A stretch of 64,000 bases of DNA from Oscarella lobularis (GCF_947507565.1 NC_089179.1:1550001-1614000); one strand, 5' to 3'; numbered from the stretch's first letter, positions 46,001-57,431 are shown. Made by a program: numbers and translations. The notes: generated from the sequence alone by a model not told the origin.

Positions 46001-48824
46001 CGAATTGATGGGCCACCACTTGTGCGATACTCTTCTAGATTATTGTGATCCTGACAGAACGAAAGTGCGCTGTCGTTTTCCGGAATTACGCATCTAATTT
46101 TTCTTTAGTATCAGGTTGTGTATCAGGAAGTTGAGCAGATGGTGAAGGATCAAATCCTTGCTAAACTGGCATCGATGGGAAAGGAGTTGCCACCGGGCAC
46201 CGACCCTTTGGACATTCCTCTCATGGATTCGGACTTTTCTTCAGGAGTCGAGTCAAGGTGAATAGTATATACTATTTATTTATTTATTTATCATAATTGT
46301 ATCGTTCTCTTTCAGCGACGGGGGATCAGATAGTTCTGTCTCTGATGGGCTTCCTATGGAACTTATGTACGGCCCTGCTGCCATCCGAAAGGCAAGTAGT
46401 TGAATTGTGTATTTCAGACTTATCTGACTGATGGTTGGCTATTGTAGAAAAAGAAAAAGAAGAGCAAGGGAGATAAGAAGCGCCATCCCGCGAAGCTCAG
46501 GATGCATCAGTCGCAAACATCTCTAAGCGATGAACAGAAGAGCAATGAGGTAAATGATTTCTACTCCGTTTAGAAGTTATGGGTTCTCGTGCATCATCGT
46601 AATAATTGTCTTACTGTTGGATTGCATCAAAAACGTTAAAACATTTGGTAGGAACTGGGCGATTATTTCGTATTTCATTCTAGCCTTCAACCGTGCCATT
46701 GACTGAACGAGATATTGTGGCATTGGCTAAGGCAGGGCAAGAAAAGGTGAGCTGTAGCTCGTTCCGATTGTCTATCTGCTGTCACCTTTCTATAGTCGGT
46801 GTCAGACAAGGACGGCGCACCGCTGAAGATGACTACTTCTTCTATGAAACCCGAGCCTATACAAATGGTTGGTTGTTGATCTGGATTTCGTTATCTTTGC
46901 TACATTTTTCCTTTCGCTTTTCCAATAGTCGGACTTCATTCGGTCTTTGCCGGACAATGTGTCTCGCAGTAGTGCCAAACGAGGCTGCACCACTCCTAAT
47001 ATTGCTGGATTAGTTGAAGACAAGGAGTCGGGCACGGTGATGATCAGTGGATTCAATCTGATGAACAGCGTCGGAGCGAATCCAAGCGTCGCTACCACCG
47101 CTTTAAGCGCAGCGACTAAGACAAGGTGCAGTCTTAATTAAAAATTATCTGAAACGTCAATAGGTAGTTTTTCATTCGCAGTCCCGCTCAATCACGTCGC
47201 TCGTCTATTGGACCTCCTCAATTTCGGACGTCCAGTCAAGGTCCGGGAGCGTTTACCGCTCGCTACGTATCGCACCATCTCGCAGCGGAGTCAGGTAAGA
47301 GTGGAGGAGGCAACGGTTCTTTTCCCTGACTTTTCGTCTGCAGGAAATCGGCTATTGACTGCGGCTCTATCCGGTCGACCGGAGACACCCGCGCTGCATT
47401 CTCGGTCTTCTTTGATTCGCTCCTCGTTTCGTCTGCGAAAAGCCGACGACTCTAAAGTCATTCCAGCGCGATTGGAACTGGACATCGTGAAGAGGAGAGA
47501 CCCAATCGAGAAGGATTCGACTCAACCGGCTCTGAGCGGCGACAGCGTCGAAAGCATAGCTAGCGAACGCAGTTTCGTCAGCTTGGACGGCACGGGACTG
47601 GAATTCCTTACCAATCGGCTCTCCACAACTCATTTGACGACTCAGAGAAAGAAAGACGATCCTCCCGAAATCACGAGCTCCGCAGATACGAACTCCTTAC
47701 AGACGAACGGTTCACGTTCGGCGGTGTTTATGAAACAGCTCAAAGCCCTTCAGTCGACGAGGCGACTGGACGTGATGCCGGAAGGAGGAGGAGGAGGAGG
47801 AAAAAGGGAAGCGGAAAGTAGGCACCGTAAGTCGACGACTTCTAACGAAATTCGTTCGGCATTCGAATCCCTACACGAGATCACAGCCGCTGCTATTGCT
47901 GACACCGAACCTCTTTCCACCAGCGCGGAAGAGCCGCGACTCTCCTCCCATCGTCTTTCTCGAACCGGCTCCTGGTTTCGCTCAAAAGATCGAATCGAGG
48001 AACACAAGAGCGCTATCGCGGCTGCCGTTAAAGAGCACGAAGTCGTTCATCGACAGACGGCGCCTTCGAAGTCGAGTCCACCTAACAAATTGTCGGACGA
48101 TAGAAGAACCGTTTCAACGACAGCGAACGTCTCTTCTGACCACGTTTCTGCGTCTAAGAAAGCTCGCTCGCCGGTGCCGCGAATATTTAGTGAATCGATA
48201 GCACCGTCGAGTCGTCGCCCCGTGCCTCGATCGGCTAGTTTTCCTATTGCGTCGCAGGGGACGAGATCGGCACTTCAGTCGGCTGCTGCCGGCGGTCGTC
48301 GTCGTCGAGACGTCTTGAATGCTGTAGCGAGCGCCAAAAGGCCGCTCACCGTGCATTCGACAGCTAAACGCGGTGGCACGTCGTATGAGGTCGAGACAAA
48401 TAGTCCGCCTTTTCCGCCGACGGTGGCTTTTTTGCGGGGTGACGAAACTGTCGAAATTCCGGGGAACATGTACGCTCGACTTCGACTAAACAGAGGCGAA
48501 ACGTCGACAGGGGTAAGTGGCGTTCGAGCGGTTGCGTGTTCGCGTTTTTTCTTTTACTAACGACCCAGGTTGAGTCGATTGCAGATCCGAACGTGTGCAA
48601 GGTCGGCCGACGACCAAATTTGGAGACAGGTCATATTTGTTTTATTTTAGTAAATTGTTTCGCTATCTGAGAAAATCTTAGGCACTTCGCCCGCTACTAT
48701 ATCTCTGACAATTGACGAGATGGAATTGCTACGTCAAGCTAAGAAAAAGAAGAAAATTCATCAGACGTCGCGCGGTTTTCGGTTTCTTCAAAGTTCAAAG
48801 AAAGCAAGAGAAAGGTTAAATTGA
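43020..48824 (+). CDS. AGBL2: Cytosolic carboxypeptidase 2/3 (tubulin deglutamylase)
   Basis: A gene of about 20 exons. After the N-terminal [18 protein letters not shown] comes the CCP N-domain ([53 protein letters not shown]). The M14 carboxypeptidase domain has the zinc ligands in [20 protein letters not shown], substrate residues in [12 protein letters not shown], the third ligand region [14 protein letters not shown] and the catalytic Glu in [15 protein letters not shown]. All are intact, so it should be active. Known CCP2/CCP3 enzymes remove glutamates from tubulin tails in cilia and centrioles. A long Ser/Arg-rich C-terminal tail (46.2-48.8 kb) follows, including a 1.2-kb exon. The reading frame crosses a 200-N gap that looks false. 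AGBL2 and AGBL3 cannot be separated here. Stop TGA is at 48822-48824. Confidence 0.93.
44372..44571. other. Assembly gap (200 N), probably false
   Basis: The 13 bases gaaattattgatg occur immediately before the gap (44359-44371) and immediately after it (44572-44584). Merging them gives an uninterrupted exon reading [20 protein letters not shown], which matches the CCP family without any missing residue. The gap therefore probably spans no real sequence. Confidence 0.9.
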
Positions 48825-49052
48825 TAGGTAAAAATTCTCTGCATTATATATCACTTGAAATTAATTAATTAATTAATTATGTCGACTTGCCGGTGCATGG
48901 CCGGAGCGTCTGTGACGTAATCTTAGACCAATGTACTGATATGTACAATGAATTATACGACTGCCTTGGTGGTGGTCGTATAATGGATGTCTCGCGTCTC
49001 TCCGATTCCACGGAAACCCGCTCGTTTATATGTTTCTACGAGTAGTGAAAAA
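48825..49052. other. Intergenic, AT-rich with a (ttaa)n run
   Basis: No coding signal. A ttaattaatt microsatellite lies at 48859-48879. The segment borders the inverted copy of the dispersed repeat. Confidence 0.5.
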
Positions 49053-50040
49053 AGAGCAAAGCGCTTGGAGCTGTCTGTGACAGCTCCAAGCGCTGTATTG
49101 TCGGGCGTTTGAGTCGATTATGAGCGATTCTCGCTCGTCGCGAATGCGTAGTGGAGTCGAGAACTTCGCTACAGTCGAAGAAACGCTAAAGATTGCCCGC
49201 GAACGTTTGCTCAGCTAACAATTTGTCCGCGAACGTTCGCCAAGTTAGCGATTGTCCGTTCCAGAGCCGGCAGCCATCTTGCTTGAATTTGCTGACCGTG
49301 CATACTGACGCACGTCACTACAAGGCACGCATACGTTCGCTCTTTCGCGTCGAATAGCGCCCTAACGATTCTAGAATGGCATAGAATTTCCATCGTGACC
49401 TATTTCGTATTTTTGCTCGTCGTAAGACGCATTTCGAAGCGTATTCAACCGTATTGCGTATCCTCTTGCATAAGACAATGATGTCATATAATGATGTCAT
49501 TCTCTCTTAGCTCCTCCTCCGCTCACCATTTCTTCGTGTATAGAAACCGAATCGCGACGAAATTTCGCTCGAAACGATAGCAGAATCTAATTTTGAGTCG
49601 ATTCGCATTGGTTTCTAGTTCGAAACGACGCGCATTTTCGTGCTGTAAAGCTGCGGCACAGATCAGGCCCCGCCTCTCCGAGTATAAATAGCCAGCTCGT
49701 ACATCTACAATCAGAGTTCTCAGAGCTAGGATAGAAGGGAGCAGGTAACTCTCCCCAAGGTGTGACCATTTATAGCCCGGTGGCTGGTCAATTTCCTCAC
49801 TTGACAAGGGCATGGATTGCCTTCCTAGCAATGACGAGAGCAAGGCATTCTGATATCGGATAAACCTCCATAGCACCGTCTTCTGTGTGGTTTGATATCG
49901 GGTGTCGAGTTTTTTACTTTTTAAAAGGTTCTCCAAGTCAAAAGAACGCGTTTTTTGGTCTTCTGGCGGTCAAACAACGCGTTTTCGAACTTGTAGCAGC
50001 CACGTGGCGGAAGGGGGCCCCCAATTTTTTCTAAACCTGA
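49053..50040 (-). repeat. Dispersed repeat, copy 2 (inverted)
   Basis: High-identity inverted copy of 21684-22535. The 137-codon frame at 49523-49936 matches the 151-codon frame of copy 1, but a 1-nt deletion near 49921 (ttttaaaagg compared with tttttaaaaag) breaks it. Copy 2 is longer at its left end, where a perfect palindrome (49060-49094) sits. Several small indels separate the copies outside the open frame. Confidence 0.85.
49060..49094. repeat. Perfect palindrome, 16-bp arms
   Basis: agcgcttggagctgtc pairs exactly with gacagctccaagcgct around a 3-nt loop (tgt). The corresponding place in copy 1 of the dispersed repeat (about 22500-22530) lacks it, so it may be an insertion or a decayed terminal hairpin. 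Confidence 0.95.
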
Positions 50041-50179
50041 GTGCCACAAGCTCAGAACAGCAGTGAGTAAAAAAAGCCTGCAACTTGGGTGCCTCAAAAA
50101 ATTCGAAATTTTGGGTCCGCGCCGCTGGCTCACATGACTAAAGTACGCTGCCCAGATGCGCTTGCGCCACCTGTGTCGA

Positions 50180-51279
50180 ATGGCAACGAGGCGTGTACGC
50201 GATAATGCAGTAGCATACTCCGCGAAAGATCTGTACATAGCTTGGAGACAAGCAAAAGACGACGAAGAGCTACTGAGAGCAAGACTAGAGGCGGTAGGAC
50301 GAATCGCGCCAACTCTTCCCCCGCCCAACCGGACTATTCCAGCTAGAAACAGAAAACGCAACGCTCAAACGTCGCTTAGAGAGCCTCCGCAGAGCAGCGG
50401 CTCCATCAGTAGTCACAAAAATCGAAACGACAGAAGCCCAACGTCCAATTGGAACGGGATTTCTTCCTCCGACCGTCTCCGGCTCGAACAACTATCGTCG
50501 ACCGTGCACGAGCACGTCGAACTCTCGCGTATCGTCCGACGGATCGACGACGTCCGTCGTCGTCGGCTCTCGTGTGGCCGAGCTCGAGCGAAAGTTGGCT
50601 GCTTTGGATAGGAGGAGAATTCAGGAGGTGGCTCGCTGGCGAAAGAAGTACGACGATCTGCAAGAGAAGTGGATGAAGCGAGGAGGAGTCGAGCCGGCGG
50701 ACGATCGAGTGAGGGATCTGGGAGGAAAGAGGGGGAGTCTTCAGCAGAGAAGTCGGAGTAGGGTGAGTGCAGAGGAACAAAAATGATCTTCTTGTCAATT
50801 TGAGTTTTTTTTGTTGTTGGCACGAAGGTTGGTACGAGCAGTAGTAGTAGTAGTCATCTGGAAGAATTGCGGGTTGATAATGAGCAATACAAGGAGAAGA
50901 ATAGGCGTTTGGTGCTCGAGAATGAGGAGCTGTCGAAGCAGGTGGACGAGATGAAAACGATTGTGAAGAGCGGAGGTTCACGTATGCACGATGTAAGGAG
51001 AGGCGAACACGAGCGAAACCGTGTCTATAAAAAAGATTTTCTAGGATGGCGTCAATCGTAAGCTAAGAGACTTACTGGACAGGAGTGAACGAAAAGTGGA
51101 AGAGCTCCAGCGAACAAATCTGAAACTGTGAGAAGAATAATTAATTCTACGTTATTGAATTATATAAGTATGTGTATGCCAGGCATTCTATGATAAAAGA
51201 AGCCAATTACAAGCTTCGCTCCGGATCTCGGTCATCGCTTGCAAAAGACATGTTGTCAATGTCGGCGATGCGTTTTTAA
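50180..51279 (+). CDS. Unrecognised coiled-coil protein
   Basis: Five or so exons give a protein of about 300 residues. After MATRRVRDNAVAYSAKDLYI the chain is mostly heptad-rich: AWRQAKDDEELLRARLEALE with TENATLKRRLESLRRAA, a Ser/Thr-rich spacer, VAELERKLAALDRRRIQEVA with RWRKKYDDLQEKWMK, and after an (agt)n-encoded Ser run LEELRVDNEQYKEKNRRLVL with ENEELSKQVDEMK, then LLDRSERKVEELQRTNLKL and NYKLRSGSRSSLAKDMLSMS. The stop TAA is at 51277-51279. The acceptor of the first intron was chosen (after ...ctattccag) because it keeps the coiled-coil frame open. No family could be named. Neighbouring genes concern tubulin and cilia, which makes a cytoskeletal role plausible but unproven. Confidence 0.7.
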
Positions 51280-51310
51280 TTAAACCAGTATCGTCAAAGG
51301 TATTTTTTTC

Positions 51311-51334
51311 TTATTTATTTATTTATTTATTTAT
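51311..51334. repeat. (ttta)n microsatellite
   Basis: Tandem ttatttat units lie in the 117-bp gap between the coiled-coil gene and the DUF5107-like gene. Confidence 0.95.
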
Positions 51335-51395
51335 CTACGTATTTATTATTAACATCGTTTCGAAATGTGTCACGTGACACTTTTTGTGCAGCCAA

Positions 51396-53828
51396 ATGCC
51401 TTGGCACATACTGCTGCTAATTGCCTCGTCCGCGTTCTGTCAGACGACAGTTCGTCAAACTCAAATGCCCATTGTCTTATCGAACGTTGCACCGGAGAAC
51501 CTCCTACCGCAGTTTCTCTTCATGGAAGGCGGCGAAGAAGGCGGGCACGTCAACGTCGGATCGTACGGCGGCGGGCAAGGCAAACCGGAGCCGTTCATTC
51601 CGTCCGACTCGTGTCCCGACGACATATTCGCGTATGCTAGCCCCGATCTGCGTGGCCGTCAGTTGCCTTATCTGACTCAAGACGACTGGGATTGCGAACG
51701 AAAGAACACCACCGTGCCTGTCGTTCAAGTCGAAAACGACTTCCTACGAGCTAACATCGTGCCCCAGTGGGGCGGGAGAGTAAGAAACGATACGCACTAC
51801 ATAAACATTGCCGGTTCTTTTAATAGCAGACCCAAGTTCTCTCCCCCTCCCCCCTGTGTAGGCTGTTATTAATTAATTAGATCGCACGAGATGCTCATTT
51901 ACGAATAGCGTCGTTTAAAAAGTAGTTGCAGGCTTCAATCTGCGTTTCCCATTTTCTCTTGCTCCCCACTTTCAGTTTCTACTTCGATTTCAATGCATGC
52001 ATCCCCACGGTCGTTATAGAAACCGCCTCTCTCTCTTATTAGAATTAAAAATGCGTAGGTTTGGTCACTCTATCACAAGAAAGATCAAAGGAATCTCCTC
52101 TTCGCCAATCCGGCTCATCAACCAGCGAACATCGGCTTACGAAAGGCGTGGACGAGCGGAGGATGCGAATGGAACTGGTCCCCCGGCGTCATCGGCCACG
52201 GCGTCTTCACCGAGTCTCCCGTCTACATGGCTCAAATCAGCACAGAACTGGGACCCCTTCTCCGCGTCTACGAATTTGACCGACTCAACGAGACCGTTTG
52301 GCAAGTGGACATGCTCTTCGACGCGCGAGACGGCACGTTCTGGGCCCATCCCAAGATAACGAACACAAATCCCCATCCGATTATGGGATATTGGTGGACG
52401 TGCGCCGCTCATTCGATCACCGGCGAGAGTCGAGTCATAACGCCGGCGGCGTACACGATCGAAACGTCGGCGGGTCCGGGAACGAAATCGCCGTGGCCTC
52501 GCTTTGATTACGGATTGGAGAACAGCTCCTTTTACGAAACAAATCCCGATTTATCTTTCTTGAAAAATTTACCAGATACCATAGACTCGTTTGTGCGGAT
52601 AATGAAACCCCAGCTTCCTTACATTGCCCACGTCGACGACGAAGGCTACACAGTCGTTCACGGGCATCAACTAAACGGAACGAAGTTCTTCACGTGGGGT
52701 CAAACGGAAAGGGGACAATTTTGGATGGATTTTCTCTCGGCGTCGCACGGCGCCGGCAACTACGCGGAACTGCAAGTCGGACCGGCGCCCATGCAGATGA
52801 CGAATTTTCCGGTCGACGCCGACGAGACAGTTCAGTGGACCGAATGGTTCAAATCGTTTTCCGGCTCGACGGAAGAGCTTCACTCGGCGAACTACTCTCA
52901 AGCGTTGGACGCCGTCGAGACGTGGATGAAAGGTGACGATGGATTGAGCGCCGATAGGATAGCCGAAATGGAGAAATTTTTCGCGAGTTACGCCGATCAT
53001 CCCCTCGCAGAGGAGAACCTATTGAAATTGGGTTCGTCGTGGGGCGGCGTGCACGAAAAGATGACCGGAAAGCCGCTGAGTCCGAGCACCCTGTTTCTCG
53101 TTCGAGACGATGAAACGGTGAAGCCGTGGGTGGAGCTTTTGGAAAAGGGAGACTTCAGCGACGCGACGCTAGCAGAAATGATTCCGACGAGCTTCCAAAT
53201 AGGTCAACGATGGATTGACCTGCTAGAGAAATCAAAGGAGACGTGGCTATCTCATTTATTTCTTGGCGTCGCCGCTGCCGAGCAAGGAAACGGCGTCTTG
53301 GCGAAAAGTTCGTTTATGAAGTCCTTGTCGTTGAACGAGACCGTGCACGGCTACCGGAATTTGGCAGTCACCGCCGACAGCGTTGGCGAAGTGTACGACA
53401 ACTACATGAAAGCGTGGGCGTTGGCTTTGGAATGGTACAAGAAAAATGCGACCAATTCCGAACGGCTTGTCAGTAATCTGGGCGCTGAAATAACCTATTT
53501 CCTTCAGTCGCACGACGATCTCATGATGGATCATCTCGTCGACTTTTTGAATCAGTCGCTTCCGGCTGTTCTGCTTCGACGCGATCAGATTCTCAGCGCG
53601 CAAGTTTCTGTAGCAATTTACCAGAAAGACTACTCGCGGGCCATTGAAATTCTTTCGAGCAACTGTTTTCCAACGTACGGTGCAGATCGAGCCACTCTAA
53701 TTGATCTCTGGAATCGGGCTCACTATGATCAGGAAGCCGAAAAGTTGGGTCATTCGCTGTCGATTTTTGAGGCTCATCAGGTTCGAATGCGGTATCCTGT
53801 ACCAGATAACATTGGCTATCCGTACTAG
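51396..53828 (+). CDS. Secreted DUF5107-like protein with TPR-like C-terminus
   Basis: Two exons (51396-51779 and 52059-53828) encode 717 residues. The N-terminus MPWHILLLIASSAFCQT is a likely signal peptide. The first half resembles the DUF5107 galactose-mutarotase-like fold: VVQVENDFLRANIVPQWGGR, VWSLYHKKDQRNLLFANPAH, GGCEWNWSPGVIGHGVFTES, MDFLSASHGAGNYAELQVGP and QWTEWFKSFSG. The second half is helical, TPR-like (LGVAAAEQGNGVLAKSSFMK, AVTADSVGEVYDNYMKAWAL). The architecture is known mainly from bacterial carbohydrate-associated proteins; the glycan substrate and any catalytic residues are not known to me. There is only one intron (279 nt, longer than most here), and 1.77 kb of coding sequence is uninterrupted. 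Several NxS/T sites fit secretion. Confidence 0.75.
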
Positions 53829-53948
53829 CTGAACTGTCTTGACGACATGCACTCTTTTTTTGCCAGATGCACGAGCTCCTCTTTTTGATTGCTGCTCATT
53901 GGAATTGCTGTTGGGAACATCGAGTCAGACACGCTGCTTTTTCTTTTA

Positions 53949-55686
53949 TTACGCCAAAACGCCAGGATCCTCTAATGAGAGTGAAAACGCTCTGTATTTC
54001 ATATTGGTATAGACGTCCACCACGGAAGAACAACCGGCCGTTGTCATCATCTACAAATAGCCGTGTAGTTAGTAAGAAGGATGGATTCTGATTTGTAATA
54101 ATTATTGCCTGTGTTTTGGCAGATGGCGAATTGCTTGCAACGCTGTATAGAGTGCCCACCGCCGAAGGTATATGAGATCGCGCGTCCCCGTTGAGAGACC
54201 AGTGATGAACGCGAGAATCGTTTCCCACAGAAATCAACTGGGAAGGAATAAAATATCAGAAAGGGCAGATAATTCAAATACCTCGTCGTCATGGAAAAGG
54301 AGGTCGTGCGTGGTGGCGCCGTTTGTATTCAAAGCAGAGGCAAGGTGGAGCGATTTAAGATGCCACAGACCTGGCTTAGGTCCTCCTCCGCATGCCTATG
54401 AAGCAGAGATGCGGACTGTTCTCCCGTCACCGGCACGATTGGCACGATTCAATTACTGACCAGCCACTCTTCGCCAGAATCGAAACCTACTGCTCCGATC
54501 CACTTTCCAGCAGGTTGAGATAGAGACTACAAGAGAAAAAAATATGTTATTCAAGAAGTGAGTATCTATACAATACAAGTGCTTGCCTTGTTTGAAGATG
54601 GCTCAAAGGAGTGAGTCGCTTTTTGAAGCTTTCTATAATCTGGCAAGAAGATGAAGCAATGCGAAGCGGCACGCCTTCTTTTATACCCCATGTTTTGACT
54701 GTTCCGTCTTCGGATGCACTGGCGAGAATTGAAGTGCCTGTTGCGACTGACAGCACCATGTCTTTGTGCGCGGCTAAGACTTCCTGGAGAGATAAGTGAA
54801 TTCATCAAATAACAGCTTTTTAATTAAAAAAGTCTTAGGAACAAACCTTTTCAGTCCCTGTTTCTAGATCCCACACACGAACCGTTCCATCGCCGCAGGC
54901 TCCGCATAATAAATTATTCTAATGAGGTTATAAAGTCACCAAAGAAAAAGACTCTATGGACAGTGACTTGTTCGGTATATGACAGACAATTGATTTCAGG
55001 TGAAAGAGAACTTGAACTGGAGACTGAACGTTAGGACACCTTAGTACATCCCACGTAGTAGTGTGGCTTTACCGAACCGCCAACATTTGAGTGGACCACA
55101 CTGATTGCAGTTTTTCATCCTAAATTCAAATTCGTCTGCGGAAACGAAACCGATAACATCACTTACCTTATTCCGTCTGATCAGACTGTCCCATTTCCAA
55201 AGAGAAATGCCGTTGGAACCACCGCTTCAAGAAAATGTTTCAAATTGGAAGAAAGAAGTCTTCTGCATCGTTTACCTGACCAAATAATCTTTGACAGTGA
55301 CCAAAGCGTACAAAGGACTTTCTCCACCTCCTATAGAAAGATCTTCAACTCAAAAAAATGATGCTAAACTATTAAAAGTCGGAGGACACCTTGAAATGTT
55401 TGAGCTGGTTTCCTAGCACCATTTGTTTGAAGAGAGTCCCCCAGGGCGTTTGTGCTACCACATAAATAGCAATGGCAGCGTTACATAGGCATAATCCCCT
55501 AACTTACTCGAAGATCGAAATTCTGCCAAAATTATCTGAGGTGGCAAGGTATCTCCCACAAGCCGAATAGGCTTGAGAATAGATTGTCGTGTAAAGAGCT
55601 GCCCTTTTCTATAGAAACACGTTTTGACAGCTCTTTTGCTGTAGCAGTGTGGAATGTACTTCCAAGTTCTCCGCTGCTGTGTCCAT
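53949..55686 (-). CDS. THOC6: THO complex subunit 6
   Basis: Multi-exon WD40 protein collinear with vertebrate THOC6: start MDTAAENLE, then ALYTTIYSQAYSACGRYLAT with SDNFGRISIFE, SPLYALVTVKDYLV, a blade DMVLSVATGTSILASASEDG with TVKTWGIKEG, the diagnostic GKWIGAVGFDSGEEWLV, ISVGNDSRVHHWSLNGDA and the C-terminal TTAGCSSVVDVYTNMKYRAF. THOC6 is part of the TREX/THO complex that couples transcription with mRNA export. The start at 55686 was chosen because splicing gtacat...ctatag (phase 0) joins it in frame to the first blade; other upstream frames lack an ATG. It lies 44 bp from the divergent POLDIP2 start codon. Confidence 0.88.
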
Positions 55687-55730
55687 TTTCTGAGTCTAAC
55701 GCACGCTGGCTAGCTGCGAGCTTGAAAAGG
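55687..55730. promoter_or_regulatory. Shared 44-bp promoter of THOC6 and POLDIP2
   Basis: Only 44 bp separate the two divergent start codons, so transcription of at least one gene must start inside or beyond the other gene's first exon, or both 5' UTRs are tiny. No TATA box is seen. Confidence 0.6.
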
Positions 55731-57274
55731 ATGCATTTGAGAGCTCTGCGCCGATTATACAGCGCCGCCACGTTCGGCAAAACTCCAAAGTGAGCAGAAC
55801 CGATCCCGCTAACGCACCCCTTTCAGCGCTTTCGCCCAGACTCGTAGAAGTTGGACATCTCGACGTTCCCAAAGTGCAGGGAAAGTATCAATCGGGCCAA
55901 GTGAGTCGAGAAAGCGACATAACACCCAAAAGACTAACACCAAAAAAACAGTTCTTCCTACATCGCATCTTCGGCTACCGTGGAGTCATCCTATTTCCGT
56001 GGGTCGCCCGATTATTCGACAGAGACGCCATTTTCGCCAAAAGAGACGACGACAACAACGCGTATGTAATAGAACAGGGAAATTCGAAAAAAGGAAATTT
56101 TCTGAAAATCTCTAAGGGACAGCGACTCTGGATCGTTTCGATCGGAAATTTATTACCAAGCCCTAATCGACGTTCGAGACTTTCCACATATTGTAGGAAA
56201 TGATTTTACTTGCAGTTCGTATCTACGTCGATTTTCTCCTCTCTCAGAGAGTGAATCCTGAGGCGGTCACATTCCTTGCCAGTCAGCGCGAGAGCACTTT
56301 GTATTCCTTGCCCGGTATGAATCTAAAAGGAGTAGATAAAAAATTTATTATACTGATCCGTCTGCCTCTTGCATCAGCAATGATATCTATTCTTTTTCCT
56401 TTTCCTTTGAGGGTTGGACTATGTTGGTCATGAAGATGTCGTGCCTTATTGTCCGAGTGAAAAGGAGTCTCTTCATCACGATTTGTTCGACAAGTTCTTG
56501 GAACCGAATCCTAATAAGAGTGCAGGTGGCGAATTTATGGCGAAATGTTTCGGCGAAACGTTGCTTTTTTTTTGCTCGTCTCAGATGTTCCCTTTGTCGC
56601 GCGCGAATCGCTGCTCTCGTGGCAGAGCAAGAATCACCAGTGGCTTCAACTGACCGACGTTCATCGTCAGATAACGTCCGGAATACGAGTCACGGTCACC
56701 GCATTTTACATGGGATGCAGGGCAAGAAAAGCATTGTAGTCGTCTTTGTTCTTCTGTATTGACGTGCTTGTGTTATGACAGCAAAGTCAGCAAGGTCACT
56801 CGACCTACTGGGTAAGGTTTTGGCTTTGAGTTTTCTCTCAAAGGAATTGGGATTTTTTCTTCTGCAGTGGCGATATTCTATTCGCATTGAGAATATGATC
56901 GGCGAACAGGTTCAACTTAGAGAGCGACACTGGTCAATATACAGTCTAACAGGAACGATGGAGACTGTAAGAGGACGAGGGGTAGTAGGACAGGTAAGAA
57001 GGAATTCATAGCGTTGTCTTGTCGTTGAATTTACCTATCTAAAGGAACCGATACTAACGGCCAAATCACCTGCCTTTCAGTATAGCAGTCACGTTTCTCT
57101 GCAAGCATCGTCAGGACACATGTGGTAAAGAAAGATCATAGGAATCAGTACTGTACACATCGTCTGATTTTTTATATAAGGGGAACTTTTCGAATGGAGA
57201 GACAGGATGGCAGCACGTTTGACTGCAGGATACCTCCATTCGCTCTCGAAATCCGAGAAGCGTCATCTGGTTAG
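55731..57274 (+). CDS. POLDIP2: Polymerase delta-interacting protein 2
   Basis: Start MHLRALRRLYSAATFGKTPK looks like a mitochondrial presequence and splices to LVEVGHLDVPKVQGKYQSGQ. Later exons give FFLHRIFGYRGVILFPWVAR (YccV-like domain), PEAVTFLASQRESTLYSLPG, LDYVGHEDVVPYCPSEKESL, DVPFVARESLLSWQSKNHQW and LTDVHRQITSGIRVTVTAFY. The ApaG/DUF525 domain follows: WRYSIRIENMIGEQVQLRER, HWSIYSLTGTMETVRGRGVV, AFQYSSHVSLQASSGHMWGT and DGSTFDCRIPPFAL. The order and length match POLDIP2, a mitochondrial and nuclear protein interacting with DNA polymerase delta p50 and PCNA and with matrix ClpX. Stop TAG is at 57272-57274. The first acceptor (after tttcgcccag) was picked because only it keeps the frame. 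Confidence 0.92.
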
Positions 57275-57431
57275 AACCACTAGTACACTCGCAGAATAGG
57301 AGGTCTGGGGAAGAGATCTCCTTCTAAAATAAGTGACCATACTTAGACCAATAAGCAAATAGTTTTATAGCTCGTGACCGTTCCTTTGGTTTTGCTTACA
57401 CGTACGGGATTTCTGCGCCACGAGGAGAGCG

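Noticed and set aside
55532-55780. Long minus-strand frame starting at TTG upstream of THOC6
   Set aside because: No ATG in that frame; the spliced MDTAAENLE start at 55686 fits the family better.
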